This document shows positions 43,725 to 52,916 of a DNA stretch of 64,000 bases, in pieces. Position numbers and translations under genes: made by a program. How positions within the stretch are numbered: the first letter of the stretch is position 1; every line of letters begins with the position of its first letter. Source of the DNA: Lachnospiraceae bacterium (lineage in GTDB: Bacteria > Bacillota > Clostridia > Lachnospirales > Lachnospiraceae); the NCBI GenBank assembly GCA_024693135.1, contig JAILLN010000044.1, positions 62,001-126,000 on the forward strand, in the 5' to 3' direction. The notes beneath the pieces were generated by a model. The model did not search any database and was not told the origin of the DNA. It saw nothing but the letters and a program-made list of their open reading frames with translations.

Positions 43725-46469
43725 ATGATAAAGAAGATACAGAACTATTTTTTGAATGATGAGATCCCGGAGCGCGGCAGGACCCTGATGATGGTTCTGG
43801 GCTATTCGGCTTTTGTACAGCTTATGGCAATTCCGGCATATCTCTATGTGGGAGCACAAAGGGATATCTTTGTGGTCATCACCATCTCTGTCCTGGTTAT
43901 GCTGGGCTTTAGCCTTTTTGCGGCAAAGACCGGGAAGCATGATGAGGCCTCTATCGGGGTCTGCTATTTCATCAACATGATCTGCATCCCGCTTTTCTAT
44001 GTCTACGGGGGAGGAGCCAGGGGAGGGATTGAATTCCTGGTGGTCCCCGGGATCATCGATGCCGTCCTGCTCATGGACGGGCTCCTTCGCAAGGCTTCCA
44101 TCATCATTTTTTCTGCCTGGTATGCCTTCCTCTTTCTTTTCACGGAACTGAGGGGTGATTCGTCCATGCGCAATGTGCCAGAGGGCAGGAATATCGCCTT
44201 CAGCATGGCCTTTGCCATGATCTCCAGCGCCATGATCACGGTGATCATCGTCATGTACCAGACCTCTCTCTTAAAGCAGCAAAAGAAGCGGGTGGAGGCG
44301 GCGCTTCAGGTATCCAGGGCAGGAGCCCAGACCAAGAGCCGGTTCCTCGCCAATATGTCCCACGAACTGAGGACGCCCATGAATGCCATCCTGGGAATGG
44401 CGGAGCTGATGGACAGGGAGGATGAGAAGGGAGCCGCCTCCGAAGAGATCGGGGTCATACGGGATACGGCCGCAAGCCTCTTAAATACCATCAACGACAT
44501 CCTGACCTATTCCAGCCTGGAATCAGAAAAGCATGAGCTGATCAGCCAGCAGTTCAGTGCAGACAGGCTGATCGGAAACCTGATCCGCGAAACCGAAAAA
44601 AGCGCGGAGGAAAAAGGGATCATCTTCCAGGCGGACGTTTCCCCGGATATCCCCAACGTGCTGTATGGGGACGACGTAAAGATCAGCCGGGTGCTGAAGA
44701 ATCTCCTGGATATCGCCATAGGCGCCACCGAAAGCGGCAGGGTGACCTTCCTGATTGACGCTAAGCGGAACCGGGAGGGGACAAAGGCCGAGGTCCATGC
44801 CAGGATCACGGATACCGGCACGGGCATCGGAGGGGAGGACCTGGATAATATCTATACCAGCTATGAGACCTATGACTCCAGGAAGGACAGCCGGCTGAAG
44901 CAGCTGGGGCTGGAGCTTACCATCTGCAGGGGGATCCTGCGCATGATGAACGGAAACCTGGATTATAAGAGCCTGCCGGATGTGGGGAGCGTGGCGGAGC
45001 TTTGGTTTGAATGCTTCATCGTAGAGAGGGATCCCATCGTGGATCTTTTATCCCTCAGCATTTCCCGGGTATTGGTGGAGTGCGGGTCTGAATACCGCAG
45101 GCAGATCTGGCGGAAGAGGCTCAGCCCGTTCAAGACCATCGTGGATTTTGCAGAGACGGACCGGGAGTTTGCCGCCTGCGTGGAAAACAACCGTTATGCC
45201 TATATCTTCCTTCACGACAGCCGGTATGAGGCTTTGAAGGGATATCTGACGGGAGACCTTTTTTCCAGGGTATATGTGGTGACGGACTTCAGCCATTCCT
45301 ACGGGGATTTCGGGAAATGCAGGATCATACGCCTGCCCATCACCACACTGAACCTGGCGGAGATCCTGTGCGACCGCTGGAATGTCCAGGAATATGAGGA
45401 AGAAGAACATCAGGAGGAATTTGAGGCTCCGGAGGCGAGGGTCATCGTGGTGGACGACAACCAGGTGAACCGGCTTGTGGCAGAGGGGCTTCTTAAGCGG
45501 TACCGGATCAAGGTGGATACCGCGGTCAATGGAATGGAAGCAATGGGGAAGATCATGGGACTGGAGTACGATCTGGTGCTTTTAGACCAGATCATGCCCG
45601 GGCTGGACGGATTCTATGTCCTGCAGAGCATCCGCCAGAATGCGAATAAGAGAAACCTGCCGGTGGTCTGCATGACGGCAGACAGTGATGAGAAGGCCGG
45701 GGAAAGGATCATGTCGGCAGGATTTTCCGATTATCTGCCGAAGCCCATTAAAGAAAGGCAGCTGGAGGAGATCCTTCTGACCTTCCTGCCGAAGGAGAAG
45801 ATCGTAAGGCTCGGCCGGAAGAAGGAAACGGCGGCGCCGGAAAAGATGCCGGAGAGCCGGATGCCGGAGAGGACGGCGGCGCCGGAAAAGATGCCGGAGA
45901 GCCGGATGCCGGAGAGGACGGCGGCGCCGGAAAAGATGCCGGAAAGCCGGATGCCGGAAAGGACGGAGGAGAGCCGGATGCCGGAAAGGTCGGCGGAGAG
46001 CCGGATACCGGAAAAGACGCCGGAAGAAGCCGGGAGAGAGGCTTTGGAAAAAACGCCGGGCCCGGAGGCAGGGGATGGGAGCCAAGCCAAGGATATCCCG
46101 GGCAATGCGGTGGAGCTTGACATGAAGGCCGGCCTTGCCATCGTAGGCGGGGATGAGAGCGTCTACCACCTGATCCTGAATGTATATTATACGGAAGGCC
46201 TGGAGAAGCTGGACCTGATCCCTAAGACCTATGCTTCCGGCGACCTGAAGCGGTTTGCGGTGGAGACCCATGCGGTAAAGGGCAGCAGCGCCAATATCGG
46301 AGCCAAGGGGATGTCGGAGATGTTCCGGCAGCTGGAGATGGCAGGGAAGGCAGAAGACCGTACCGTGATCGACGGGAAGCTGGAGCCGGCCCTTCAGGCC
46401 TTCCGGGAGCTTCTGGAAAAGATCAAGCAGTATCTGGTGGAAAAAAATGCCTTTGGTGAGACTGAATAA
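43725..46469 (+). CDS. Hybrid histidine kinase with receiver and Hpt domain
   Basis: A 914-residue kinase with six N-terminal membrane segments, HisKA with His213 in MSHELRTPMNAIL, and an ATPase whose N box reads LKNLLDIAIGA, weaker than usual (Asp instead of Asn-Ala). G boxes are ITDTGTGIGGEDL and LKQLGLELTICRGIL, the second lacking a clear GxGL, so kinase activity may be reduced. A receiver has Asp621 in LLDQIMPGLDGF. A repetitive Glu/Arg/Pro linker (residues about 700-770) leads to an Hpt domain with His849 in ETHAVKGSSANIGAK. This layout suits a relay in which the Hpt passes phosphate to the stand-alone receiver at 41216. Confidence 0.92.
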   Translation: MIKKIQNYFLNDEIPERGRTLMMVLGYSAFVQLMAIPAYLYVGAQRDIFVVITISVLVMLGFSLFAAKTGKHDEASIGVCYFINMICIPLFYVYGGGARGGIEFLVVPGIIDAVLLMDGLLRKASIIIFSAWYAFLFLFTELRGDSSMRNVPEGRNIAFSMAFAMISSAMITVIIVMYQTSLLKQQKKRVEAALQVSRAGAQTKSRFLANMSHELRTPMNAILGMAELMDREDEKGAASEEIGVIRDTAASLLNTINDILTYSSLESEKHELISQQFSADRLIGNLIRETEKSAEEKGIIFQADVSPDIPNVLYGDDVKISRVLKNLLDIAIGATESGRVTFLIDAKRNREGTKAEVHARITDTGTGIGGEDLDNIYTSYETYDSRKDSRLKQLGLELTICRGILRMMNGNLDYKSLPDVGSVAELWFECFIVERDPIVDLLSLSISRVLVECGSEYRRQIWRKRLSPFKTIVDFAETDREFAACVENNRYAYIFLHDSRYEALKGYLTGDLFSRVYVVTDFSHSYGDFGKCRIIRLPITTLNLAEILCDRWNVQEYEEEEHQEEFEAPEARVIVVDDNQVNRLVAEGLLKRYRIKVDTAVNGMEAMGKIMGLEYDLVLLDQIMPGLDGFYVLQSIRQNANKRNLPVVCMTADSDEKAGERIMSAGFSDYLPKPIKERQLEEILLTFLPKEKIVRLGRKKETAAPEKMPESRMPERTAAPEKMPESRMPERTAAPEKMPESRMPERTEESRMPERSAESRIPEKTPEEAGREALEKTPGPEAGDGSQAKDIPGNAVELDMKAGLAIVGGDESVYHLILNVYYTEGLEKLDLIPKTYASGDLKRFAVETHAVKGSSANIGAKGMSEMFRQLEMAGKAEDRTVIDGKLEPALQAFRELLEKIKQYLVEKNAFGETE
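45828..46020 (+). repeat. 45-bp in-frame tandem repeat in the kinase linker
   Basis: Units start at 45828, 45873 and 45918, encoding TAAPEKMPESRMPER three times, followed by shorter variants TEESRMPER and SAESRIPEK. The first two units are nearly identical at DNA level, indicating recent expansion of a flexible charged linker. Confidence 0.92.
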
Positions 46470-47172
46470 ATACCTGTCCCAGGCGGGAGCATGCTCCAGG
46501 CGGGAGGCAGACCGGTTTGCGGGGGAAGGAAGGATCCTCGTGAACGGGAAGGCAGGCCTTCCGGGACAGATGGTAGAGCCCGGGAAGGATGAGGTGCTGC
46601 TGGACGGCAGGCGGATCCTTCCCAATCATCATAAAGTGGTGCTTGCCTACCATAAGCCTGCCGGGATCGTATGCAGCACGAAGGATCAGGGCGGGGAGCA
46701 TAACAATATCATCGATGCGGTCCATTTCCCGGAGAGGGTTTTTCCCGTGGGGAGGCTAGACAAGGACTCCACGGGCCTTATTTTGCTGACCAATGACGGG
46801 GAGCTTTCCCAGTGGCTGCTGAAGGGCGAAAACCATCATGAAAAGGAATATGAGGTAGAGCTTGACCGGATGCTTAAGGAAGAGGAGATCCGGCAGATGA
46901 GAAAGGGCGGCATCCCCATTGAGGAGGGACGGCCTACCCGCCCCATCCGCACAGACCATCTGGGCAGGAGATGCTACCGGCTTGTCCTGACGGAGGGGAT
47001 GAACCGGGAGATCCGGAAAGTGGCAGAATACTTCGGATGCCGGGTGAGACGGCTGAAGAGAGTACGCTTTGCCCGGATCCGGCTGGGAGAGCTGAAGGAA
47101 GGAGAATACCGGATCCTTACGGAAAAAGAGATGGAGGCACTCAAAAGGCCATGGAAGAATACGAAGAATTGA
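46447..47172 (+). CDS. 23S rRNA pseudouridine synthase (RluF/RluB type)
   Basis: A 241-residue RsuA-family enzyme. An N-terminal S4 RNA-binding domain (LNKYLSQAGACSRREADRF) is followed by the catalytic GRLDKDSTGLILLTNDGEL with Asp105, then KEYEVELDR and LTEGMNREIRKVAEYFGCRV. It isomerises a uridine in large-subunit rRNA; RluF fits somewhat better than RluB. It starts inside the last 23 nt of the kinase gene and its end overlaps ligA by 22 nt. Confidence 0.9.
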   Translation: MPLVRLNKYLSQAGACSRREADRFAGEGRILVNGKAGLPGQMVEPGKDEVLLDGRRILPNHHKVVLAYHKPAGIVCSTKDQGGEHNNIIDAVHFPERVFPVGRLDKDSTGLILLTNDGELSQWLLKGENHHEKEYEVELDRMLKEEEIRQMRKGGIPIEEGRPTRPIRTDHLGRRCYRLVLTEGMNREIRKVAEYFGCRVRRLKRVRFARIRLGELKEGEYRILTEKEMEALKRPWKNTKN

Positions 47173-49142
47173 AACGCATCATCCGGCATCACATGGAGCT
47201 CTACTACAATGAGGACGCTCCGGAGATTTCGGATCAGGAATATGACCGGCTGATGCAGTCCCTGAAGGCCATGGAAAGGGAGCATCCCGAATGGATCACG
47301 GCCGATTCCCCCACCCAGATCGTGGGAGGATCGGCAAAGAGAACGGCCGGCGTCACCGTGGAGCACGACGTGCCCATGCTTTCCATCGAGGATGTCTTTG
47401 AGAAGGAAGACGTGCTTGCCTGGGTGAAAGAGGTGCAGGACCTGCATAAAGATGCCCGCTTTTCGGTAGAGCAGAAGATCGACGGCCTTTCCATGAGCCT
47501 GCGGTATGAGGGCGGCCGCCTGATCCTGGCAGAGACCAGGGGCAATGGGTTTACCGGGGAGGATGTGACCGAAAATGCCAGGTTCATCCCGGACGTAGCC
47601 TTAAAGATCCCGGAGCAGGAATACCTGGAGATCCGGGGAGAGGTCTATATGTCCCATGAGGACTTTGACCGGACCAATGAAAAGCAGGAGATGAATGACC
47701 GGAAGCCCTTTGCCAATCCGAGGAACTGTGCGGCAGGTACCTTAAGGCAGCTGAGTCCTGCCCTGGTAAAGGAGAGGGGGCTTTCCATGCTTGTCTTTAA
47801 TGTGCAGAGAGGGGGAGCGGCATATACGTCTTCCCAGCAGGAGGGGATGGAAAGGCTTCGGGCCATGGGCATCGCCACGGTGCCGTCCATCCTCTGCCAT
47901 ACGGGGGAGGAGGTGCTTTCTGCCATCGACCGGATCGGGGAGGAAAGGGGAAGCCTGCCCTATGACATAGACGGGGCGGTCATCAAGATCGACCAGCTCT
48001 CCTACCGGGACGACTTTCCCGCCGGCACAAAGTACAGCGCCGGGCACATCGCCTACAAATATCCTCCGGAGGAAAAGGAGAGCATCGTAAGGGATATCGA
48101 GCTTTCCGTGGGGATGACGGGGAGGATCAATCCCACGGCGGTATTTGATCCGGTGAGGCTTTGCGGCACCTCCGTAAGCAGGGCGACCCTCCACAACCAG
48201 GATTTCATCAACGAGCTGGGGATCGGCATCGGGCGTACGGTCATCGTATACAAGTCCGGGGAGATCATTCCCAAGATCAAGGGCATCAATCCGGCAAAGA
48301 ACCCTCCGGGAAGCCGGGTATATGCGCTGCCTCTTACCTGTCCGGTCTGCGGCGCCCCCGCAAAGAGGGAGGAGGAGACGGCCGACCTGAAGTGCACGAA
48401 CCCGGAATGTCCCGCCAGGCTCCTGAAGCGCCTCGTGAATTTCGTGGGCCGGGATGCCATGGACATCAAGGGCTTCGGGACGGAATACATCCGGGCGCTG
48501 ATGGCAGAAGGATACCTGAAGGACATCGGAGACATCTACAGCCTGAAGGATTTCCGGGACGAGCTGGTGGAAAAAGGCATGATCGGCAAGGAGAAGAATA
48601 CGGACAAGCTGCTTTCCGTCATCGAGGAATCCAAAAAGAATCCTCCGGACAGGCTCCTTGCGGGATTGGGGATCGAAAACGTGGGCCGGGCTTCGGCGAA
48701 GACCATCATCCGGCATTTCGGGAGCTTCCGGAAGCTTATGGATGCCGGCATGGAGGAGCTGACGGCGGTGGAAGACGTGGGAGAGGTCACGGCGGGATCC
48801 ATCCGGTCCTTCTTCCAAAGTGAGGGCATCCGGCAGCTGATGGGAAGGCTTGCGGAAGCGGGGCTTACTATGGAGGCGGAAGGAGGAGCCGGAGCGGACG
48901 GCGTCTTCCAGGGCAGGACTTATGTGGTGACGGGGGATCTGTCCCATTTCAAAAACCGGAACGAGCTTGTCTCCTTCATTGAGGATAGGGGAGGCAAGGT
49001 GTCGGGCAGCGTTTCCAAAAAGACCTATGCCCTCATTAATAATGATGCCGCTTCCAATTCAGGCAAAAATAAGAAGGCAAAGGAGCTCGGCATTCCGGTG
49101 ATCACGGAGGAAGAGCTTTTGGGGGAAGCAGATGAAGGCTAA
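47151..49142 (+). CDS. ligA: NAD-dependent DNA ligase
   Basis: A 663-residue LigA. The N-terminal Ia domain ends SPTQIVGG, the adenylated Lys109 lies in EQKIDGLSMSL, the four-Cys zinc finger is CPVCGAPAKREEE plus CTNPECPARLL, HhH repeats include LGIENVGRASAKTI, and a BRCT domain ends the protein (GRTYVVTGDLSHFKNRNELV). ATG 47151 is chosen because the protein then starts at the conserved domain; GGAGG lies a little far upstream (47133-47137). It overlaps the next gene by 11 nt. Confidence 0.96.
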   Translation: MEEYEELKRIIRHHMELYYNEDAPEISDQEYDRLMQSLKAMEREHPEWITADSPTQIVGGSAKRTAGVTVEHDVPMLSIEDVFEKEDVLAWVKEVQDLHKDARFSVEQKIDGLSMSLRYEGGRLILAETRGNGFTGEDVTENARFIPDVALKIPEQEYLEIRGEVYMSHEDFDRTNEKQEMNDRKPFANPRNCAAGTLRQLSPALVKERGLSMLVFNVQRGGAAYTSSQQEGMERLRAMGIATVPSILCHTGEEVLSAIDRIGEERGSLPYDIDGAVIKIDQLSYRDDFPAGTKYSAGHIAYKYPPEEKESIVRDIELSVGMTGRINPTAVFDPVRLCGTSVSRATLHNQDFINELGIGIGRTVIVYKSGEIIPKIKGINPAKNPPGSRVYALPLTCPVCGAPAKREEETADLKCTNPECPARLLKRLVNFVGRDAMDIKGFGTEYIRALMAEGYLKDIGDIYSLKDFRDELVEKGMIGKEKNTDKLLSVIEESKKNPPDRLLAGLGIENVGRASAKTIIRHFGSFRKLMDAGMEELTAVEDVGEVTAGSIRSFFQSEGIRQLMGRLAEAGLTMEAEGGAGADGVFQGRTYVVTGDLSHFKNRNELVSFIEDRGGKVSGSVSKKTYALINNDAASNSGKNKKAKELGIPVITEEELLGEADEG

Positions 49143-49734
49143 TATGTTTCTGATCGACTGGATCGTGGCCGCGGTATGGGTGAGTCTTTTCGGGCTGGGG
49201 CTTTCTACCTCGGTGATCATCCTCTTTCCGGTGACCCTGATCTTTGGGATCCTGAATTATACCCATTCCAAAAAAATACTGCGCATCGTTCTTTTAGACA
49301 TGAACCTGATGATGGCAAGCGTCATTGGGATCATGCTGAATGCATTTCTTTTCATCAACTTCGTTTATGCAGATCCCGAGACCGTGAGCATGATGATCGT
49401 CCTGATCTTCTTCAGCCTGATCTATATCACCCTGATCATGGTGTTTTCCATGATCGCGCTGGAATCCGGGAGAAAGAAGAGGAGACGGATCGTAAACAGC
49501 CTGGCCGAGGGAGAGGAGAGCCGGGCAGAGAGGCGTCTTGCAAGGCTTGAGGAGAAAGCGGAGGAGGAAGAAGCATCCTATGCCTTCAGCGGAAGGGACA
49601 GCTTTTTAAGGCCGCTTTCCGGCATGCGGGATGCAGAGGAGCTTCCGGAGGAGGAGCCGGAGGAGGATGGGGGAGAAGAGGAGCCGGAGGAAGCCGGACC
49701 GAAGTTCCGGGTGATCGTAAAGGATAAAAAATAG
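49132..49734 (+). CDS. Membrane protein of unknown function with acidic tail
   Basis: A 200-residue protein with four hydrophobic segments (e.g. WIVAAVWVSLFGLGLSTSVI and MMIVLIFFSLIYITLIMVFS), then a basic patch SGRKKRRRIVNS, a charged helix and an acidic Glu/Pro-rich tail. I recognise no family. The start overlaps ligA by 11 nt and addB begins 3 nt after its stop, so it is made together with DNA-repair genes. The tail suggests a cytoplasmic binding partner. Confidence 0.72.
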   Translation: MKANMFLIDWIVAAVWVSLFGLGLSTSVIILFPVTLIFGILNYTHSKKILRIVLLDMNLMMASVIGIMLNAFLFINFVYADPETVSMMIVLIFFSLIYITLIMVFSMIALESGRKKRRRIVNSLAEGEESRAERRLARLEEKAEEEEASYAFSGRDSFLRPLSGMRDAEELPEEEPEEDGGEEEPEEAGPKFRVIVKDKK

Positions 49735-49737
49735 CCT

Positions 49738-52700
49738 ATGCTGGAGATCATAGCCGGGCCTGCCGGGTCCGGGAAGAGCAGGATGCTGTATGAGCGGGTG
49801 CTTGCCCGGGCCATGGAGCATCCGAAGAAAAATATCATCGTCTGCACGCCGGAGCAGTATTCCCTTACCGTCATGCGCCGCATCGCTTCCATGAGCCGGG
49901 AAAAGGGGATCCTGAATATCGACGTGCTGAGCTTCAACCGCCTTGCCCACCGGATCTTTGAGGGAGCCGGCGGGGATGCCTCAGAGGTGCTGGATGATAC
50001 TGGAAAGAACCTGATCCTCAGGCGGATCGCCTCGGAAAAGGAGCAGGAGCTTTTGCTGCTTTCCGCAAATTTGAAGAAGATGGGCTATATCAACAGCGTG
50101 AAGTCCGTGATCTCTGAATTCATGCAGTACGGCATCGCTCCGGAAGACCAGGATAGGATGATCCTTAACGCGAAGGAGGAAAACCCCTACCTTGCGCTGA
50201 AGCTAGAAGATCTCCGGCTGATCTTCGGGGAATTTGAACGAAGGCTGGGGGAAGAATATATCACCAGGGAGGAGCTTCTGTCCAAGGCAGCCAAGGCGGC
50301 GCATGGGGCAAAGTTTCTTCAGGATGCGGAGATCTGCTTTGACGGCTTCACCGGCTTTACCCCGGTGCAGTATTATCTCATGGAGGTACTCTACCGCATC
50401 ACGGGACAGGTCGCGGTCACGGTCACGGACGACGGCTCCGGAAGGCGGTTTTTTGAGATTGCCCGCAAGGAAGAGGAGCGCCTGAGAAAGATCGGCGGGG
50501 CAGATACAAAGCTTACCTTCCTGCCTTCCGGAAAGGAAGTGAAGAGGGAGGCGGGGATCTACCGCTGCCATGATGCCGTGATGGAGACGGAGCATGCCAT
50601 AGAGCAGATCGAGGAGCTTGTCAGGCAGGGATACCGCTACCGGGATATCGGGATCATCCTGGGGGATCCGGGCTATGGGGAGCTTCTTTCGGATGCCGCA
50701 AAAAAGAGGGGCATCCCGGTTTTTTCCGACCGTACCCAGGGCATCGCCATGAACCCGCTCTCCGAGCTGATCCGCGTCCTGCTTCAGGCCGTAAGGGATG
50801 ACTTTCCCTACGAGAGCATGGTCCACTTGATGAAGACAGGCCTTACGGGGATCGACCGGGAGAAGGCAGATGAGGCCGAAAACTATATCCGCGCCCTGAA
50901 GATCCGGGGAAGAAGCCGCTACCAGAGGCAGTGGAAACGGAAATATAAAGGGATCGAGCCGGAAACGGCCGAGGCCGCGGAGGAGGTCCGGAAGGAGATC
51001 TATGCCCTGCTTTCCCCCCTGCTGAAGCTTGGGGAGAAGGCAGGCGCGGCCCGGATCACGAAGGCCCTGTATGAGGTGCTTCTTAAGGCCGGGGCGGAGG
51101 AAGGCATAAATGCCATGGCGGAAGGCCTTGAGGCGGAGGGGCTTCGCTCGGAGGCCATGCAGTATGCCCAGATCTATGCCAGGGTCATGCAGCTTTTCGA
51201 TCAGATCGCAGAGCTTTTGGGGGAGGAAGAAATGAGCATCGGCGAATATGCCGAGCTCATGGATGCAGGCTTGAGCGAGATCCGCTTAGGCACACTGCCT
51301 CCGGGCACGGACTGCATCATCGCCGGTGACCTGCTGAGGAGCCGGTTTTCCGGGATCCGGGCTCTTTTCATCCTGGGAATGAATGAGGGATTCGTCCCCC
51401 AGGCCCCGGAAAGGGGAGGGCTGATCTCCGACCGGGACCGGGATTTTCTGAAGGAAGCCGGCTTTGAGCTTGCGCCCACGGCGGCGGAGCAGGCCGATAC
51501 GGAGCAGTACTACCTTTATATGAATCTTTTTAAGCCCACGGATAAGCTCATGGTCTCCTACGCAGACCTGGGGCCGGACATGTCCGAGAGGAAGCCCTCC
51601 TACTTCCTGGGATTTGTGCGCCAGGAGGTGCCGGAGGCGAAGACATATCATGTGCAGGAGCTGGATTGCTTTGACCGGGTCCGGGCCATGGAGCGTCTGT
51701 CGGAGGTGATGGGCACTTATTCCCGGGAGGCGGCCCTGCTCTACCGGTTCTTCCTCGAGGAGGGCGGGGATCCGGAGAGGCTGCTTTCGGCTTCGCAGGG
51801 GGAGAGCTGGGGGAGGCAGCTGGGAAAGCTTGCGGCCAGGCTGGTATACGGAGGCCGGAAGCTGGAATCCGCCACGGAGCTCGAACGGTATGCGGCCTGC
51901 GCCTACCAGCATTTTCTGCGATACGGCCTAAGGCTCAGGGAAAGAGCGGATTTTGAATTTGCGATGCGGGACTTCGGCAATGTGCTCCATGGCATCCTGC
52001 AGGACTATGCAGAGGGGCTTCGGAGCATCGGGCGGAGCTTCCGGGATCCCTATGACGAGAAGTCAGAGGAGATATTGTCTGCCGTGCTGGAGAATGCGGG
52101 GGATGAAAGACAGGCCCTCATGTTTGCGGAAAGCAGCCGGAACGCCTACATGAAAAAAAGGATGGAGAGGGTGGCAAGGCGCACCATCGATACCATCCAA
52201 AGCCAGGTCTTAAGCGGTTCCTTTGAGCCAGAAGCCTTTGAGAAGTATTTCGAACATGAGGGGCTTAAGGGCTATATCGACCGGGTGGACTGCTCGGCCG
52301 ACGGGGAGGAGGCCTGGGTCAGCATCATTGATTATAAATCCGGAAACAAGCCCTTCGACCTGGACCGGATCTATTATGGACTGGATCTGCAGCTTATCCT
52401 ATATCTGTCCGCAGCCCTCGCCCAGATGGAGGGGAAGTACGGGAAGGGGAAGGTACATCCCGCGGGAGTCTTTTATTATCATGTGGACGATCCCCTGGTG
52501 GAGGATGAGGGGGAGGACGATGAGGAGCTTAAGCATAAGATCGAAAGGCAGCTGCGGCTGAGGGGCATGGTGAATTCCGATCCGGAAGCCATAAGGAGGC
52601 TGGATGGCAATGTCTCTGAAAAGGGGAAGTCGGATGTGATCCCCGTAGGCTTTAAGTCAGACGGGGGATTTGATGCCTATTCCAAGGTAGCCTCGGAAGA

Positions 52701-52911
52701 GGAGCTTAAGGAGATGATGAGCCATGCCATAAAACTGGCAAGGCAGCTTCAAGAGGGGATCCTTTCCGGGAATGTGAGCCGGGAGCCCTTTGAGCTGGAC
52801 GGCAGCACGGCCTGTGACTATTGCGGCTACAGGGAGATCTGCGACGGGGGCAAAAAAAGGCACCTGTCCAGCGTGGAATTTCCGGATTCATGGAAGGAAG
52901 AGGGATCATAG
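49738..52911 (+). CDS. addB: ATP-dependent helicase/nuclease subunit B (AddB)
   Basis: A 1057-residue AddB. The N-terminal P-loop is AGPAGSGKSRMLYE (residue 5 on). The C-terminal RecB-type nuclease has IIDYKSGNKPFDL with the catalytic Asp and Lys. Four Cys that hold a 4Fe-4S cluster are seen at about residue 720 (ACAYQHFLRYG) and in STACDYCGYREICDGG near the C terminus. With AddA it processes double-strand breaks and loads RecA. It begins 3 nt after the membrane-protein stop and addA follows 5 nt after its own stop. Confidence 0.93.
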   Translation: MLEIIAGPAGSGKSRMLYERVLARAMEHPKKNIIVCTPEQYSLTVMRRIASMSREKGILNIDVLSFNRLAHRIFEGAGGDASEVLDDTGKNLILRRIASEKEQELLLLSANLKKMGYINSVKSVISEFMQYGIAPEDQDRMILNAKEENPYLALKLEDLRLIFGEFERRLGEEYITREELLSKAAKAAHGAKFLQDAEICFDGFTGFTPVQYYLMEVLYRITGQVAVTVTDDGSGRRFFEIARKEEERLRKIGGADTKLTFLPSGKEVKREAGIYRCHDAVMETEHAIEQIEELVRQGYRYRDIGIILGDPGYGELLSDAAKKRGIPVFSDRTQGIAMNPLSELIRVLLQAVRDDFPYESMVHLMKTGLTGIDREKADEAENYIRALKIRGRSRYQRQWKRKYKGIEPETAEAAEEVRKEIYALLSPLLKLGEKAGAARITKALYEVLLKAGAEEGINAMAEGLEAEGLRSEAMQYAQIYARVMQLFDQIAELLGEEEMSIGEYAELMDAGLSEIRLGTLPPGTDCIIAGDLLRSRFSGIRALFILGMNEGFVPQAPERGGLISDRDRDFLKEAGFELAPTAAEQADTEQYYLYMNLFKPTDKLMVSYADLGPDMSERKPSYFLGFVRQEVPEAKTYHVQELDCFDRVRAMERLSEVMGTYSREAALLYRFFLEEGGDPERLLSASQGESWGRQLGKLAARLVYGGRKLESATELERYAACAYQHFLRYGLRLRERADFEFAMRDFGNVLHGILQDYAEGLRSIGRSFRDPYDEKSEEILSAVLENAGDERQALMFAESSRNAYMKKRMERVARRTIDTIQSQVLSGSFEPEAFEKYFEHEGLKGYIDRVDCSADGEEAWVSIIDYKSGNKPFDLDRIYYGLDLQLILYLSAALAQMEGKYGKGKVHPAGVFYYHVDDPLVEDEGEDDEELKHKIERQLRLRGMVNSDPEAIRRLDGNVSEKGKSDVIPVGFKSDGGFDAYSKVASEEELKEMMSHAIKLARQLQEGILSGNVSREPFELDGSTACDYCGYREICDGGKKRHLSSVEFPDSWKEEGS

Positions 52912-52916
52912 GCAGG

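Noticed and set aside
47742-48947. 401-codon minus-strand frame
   Set aside because: Shadow of ligA, whose catalytic and zinc motifs are unmistakable.
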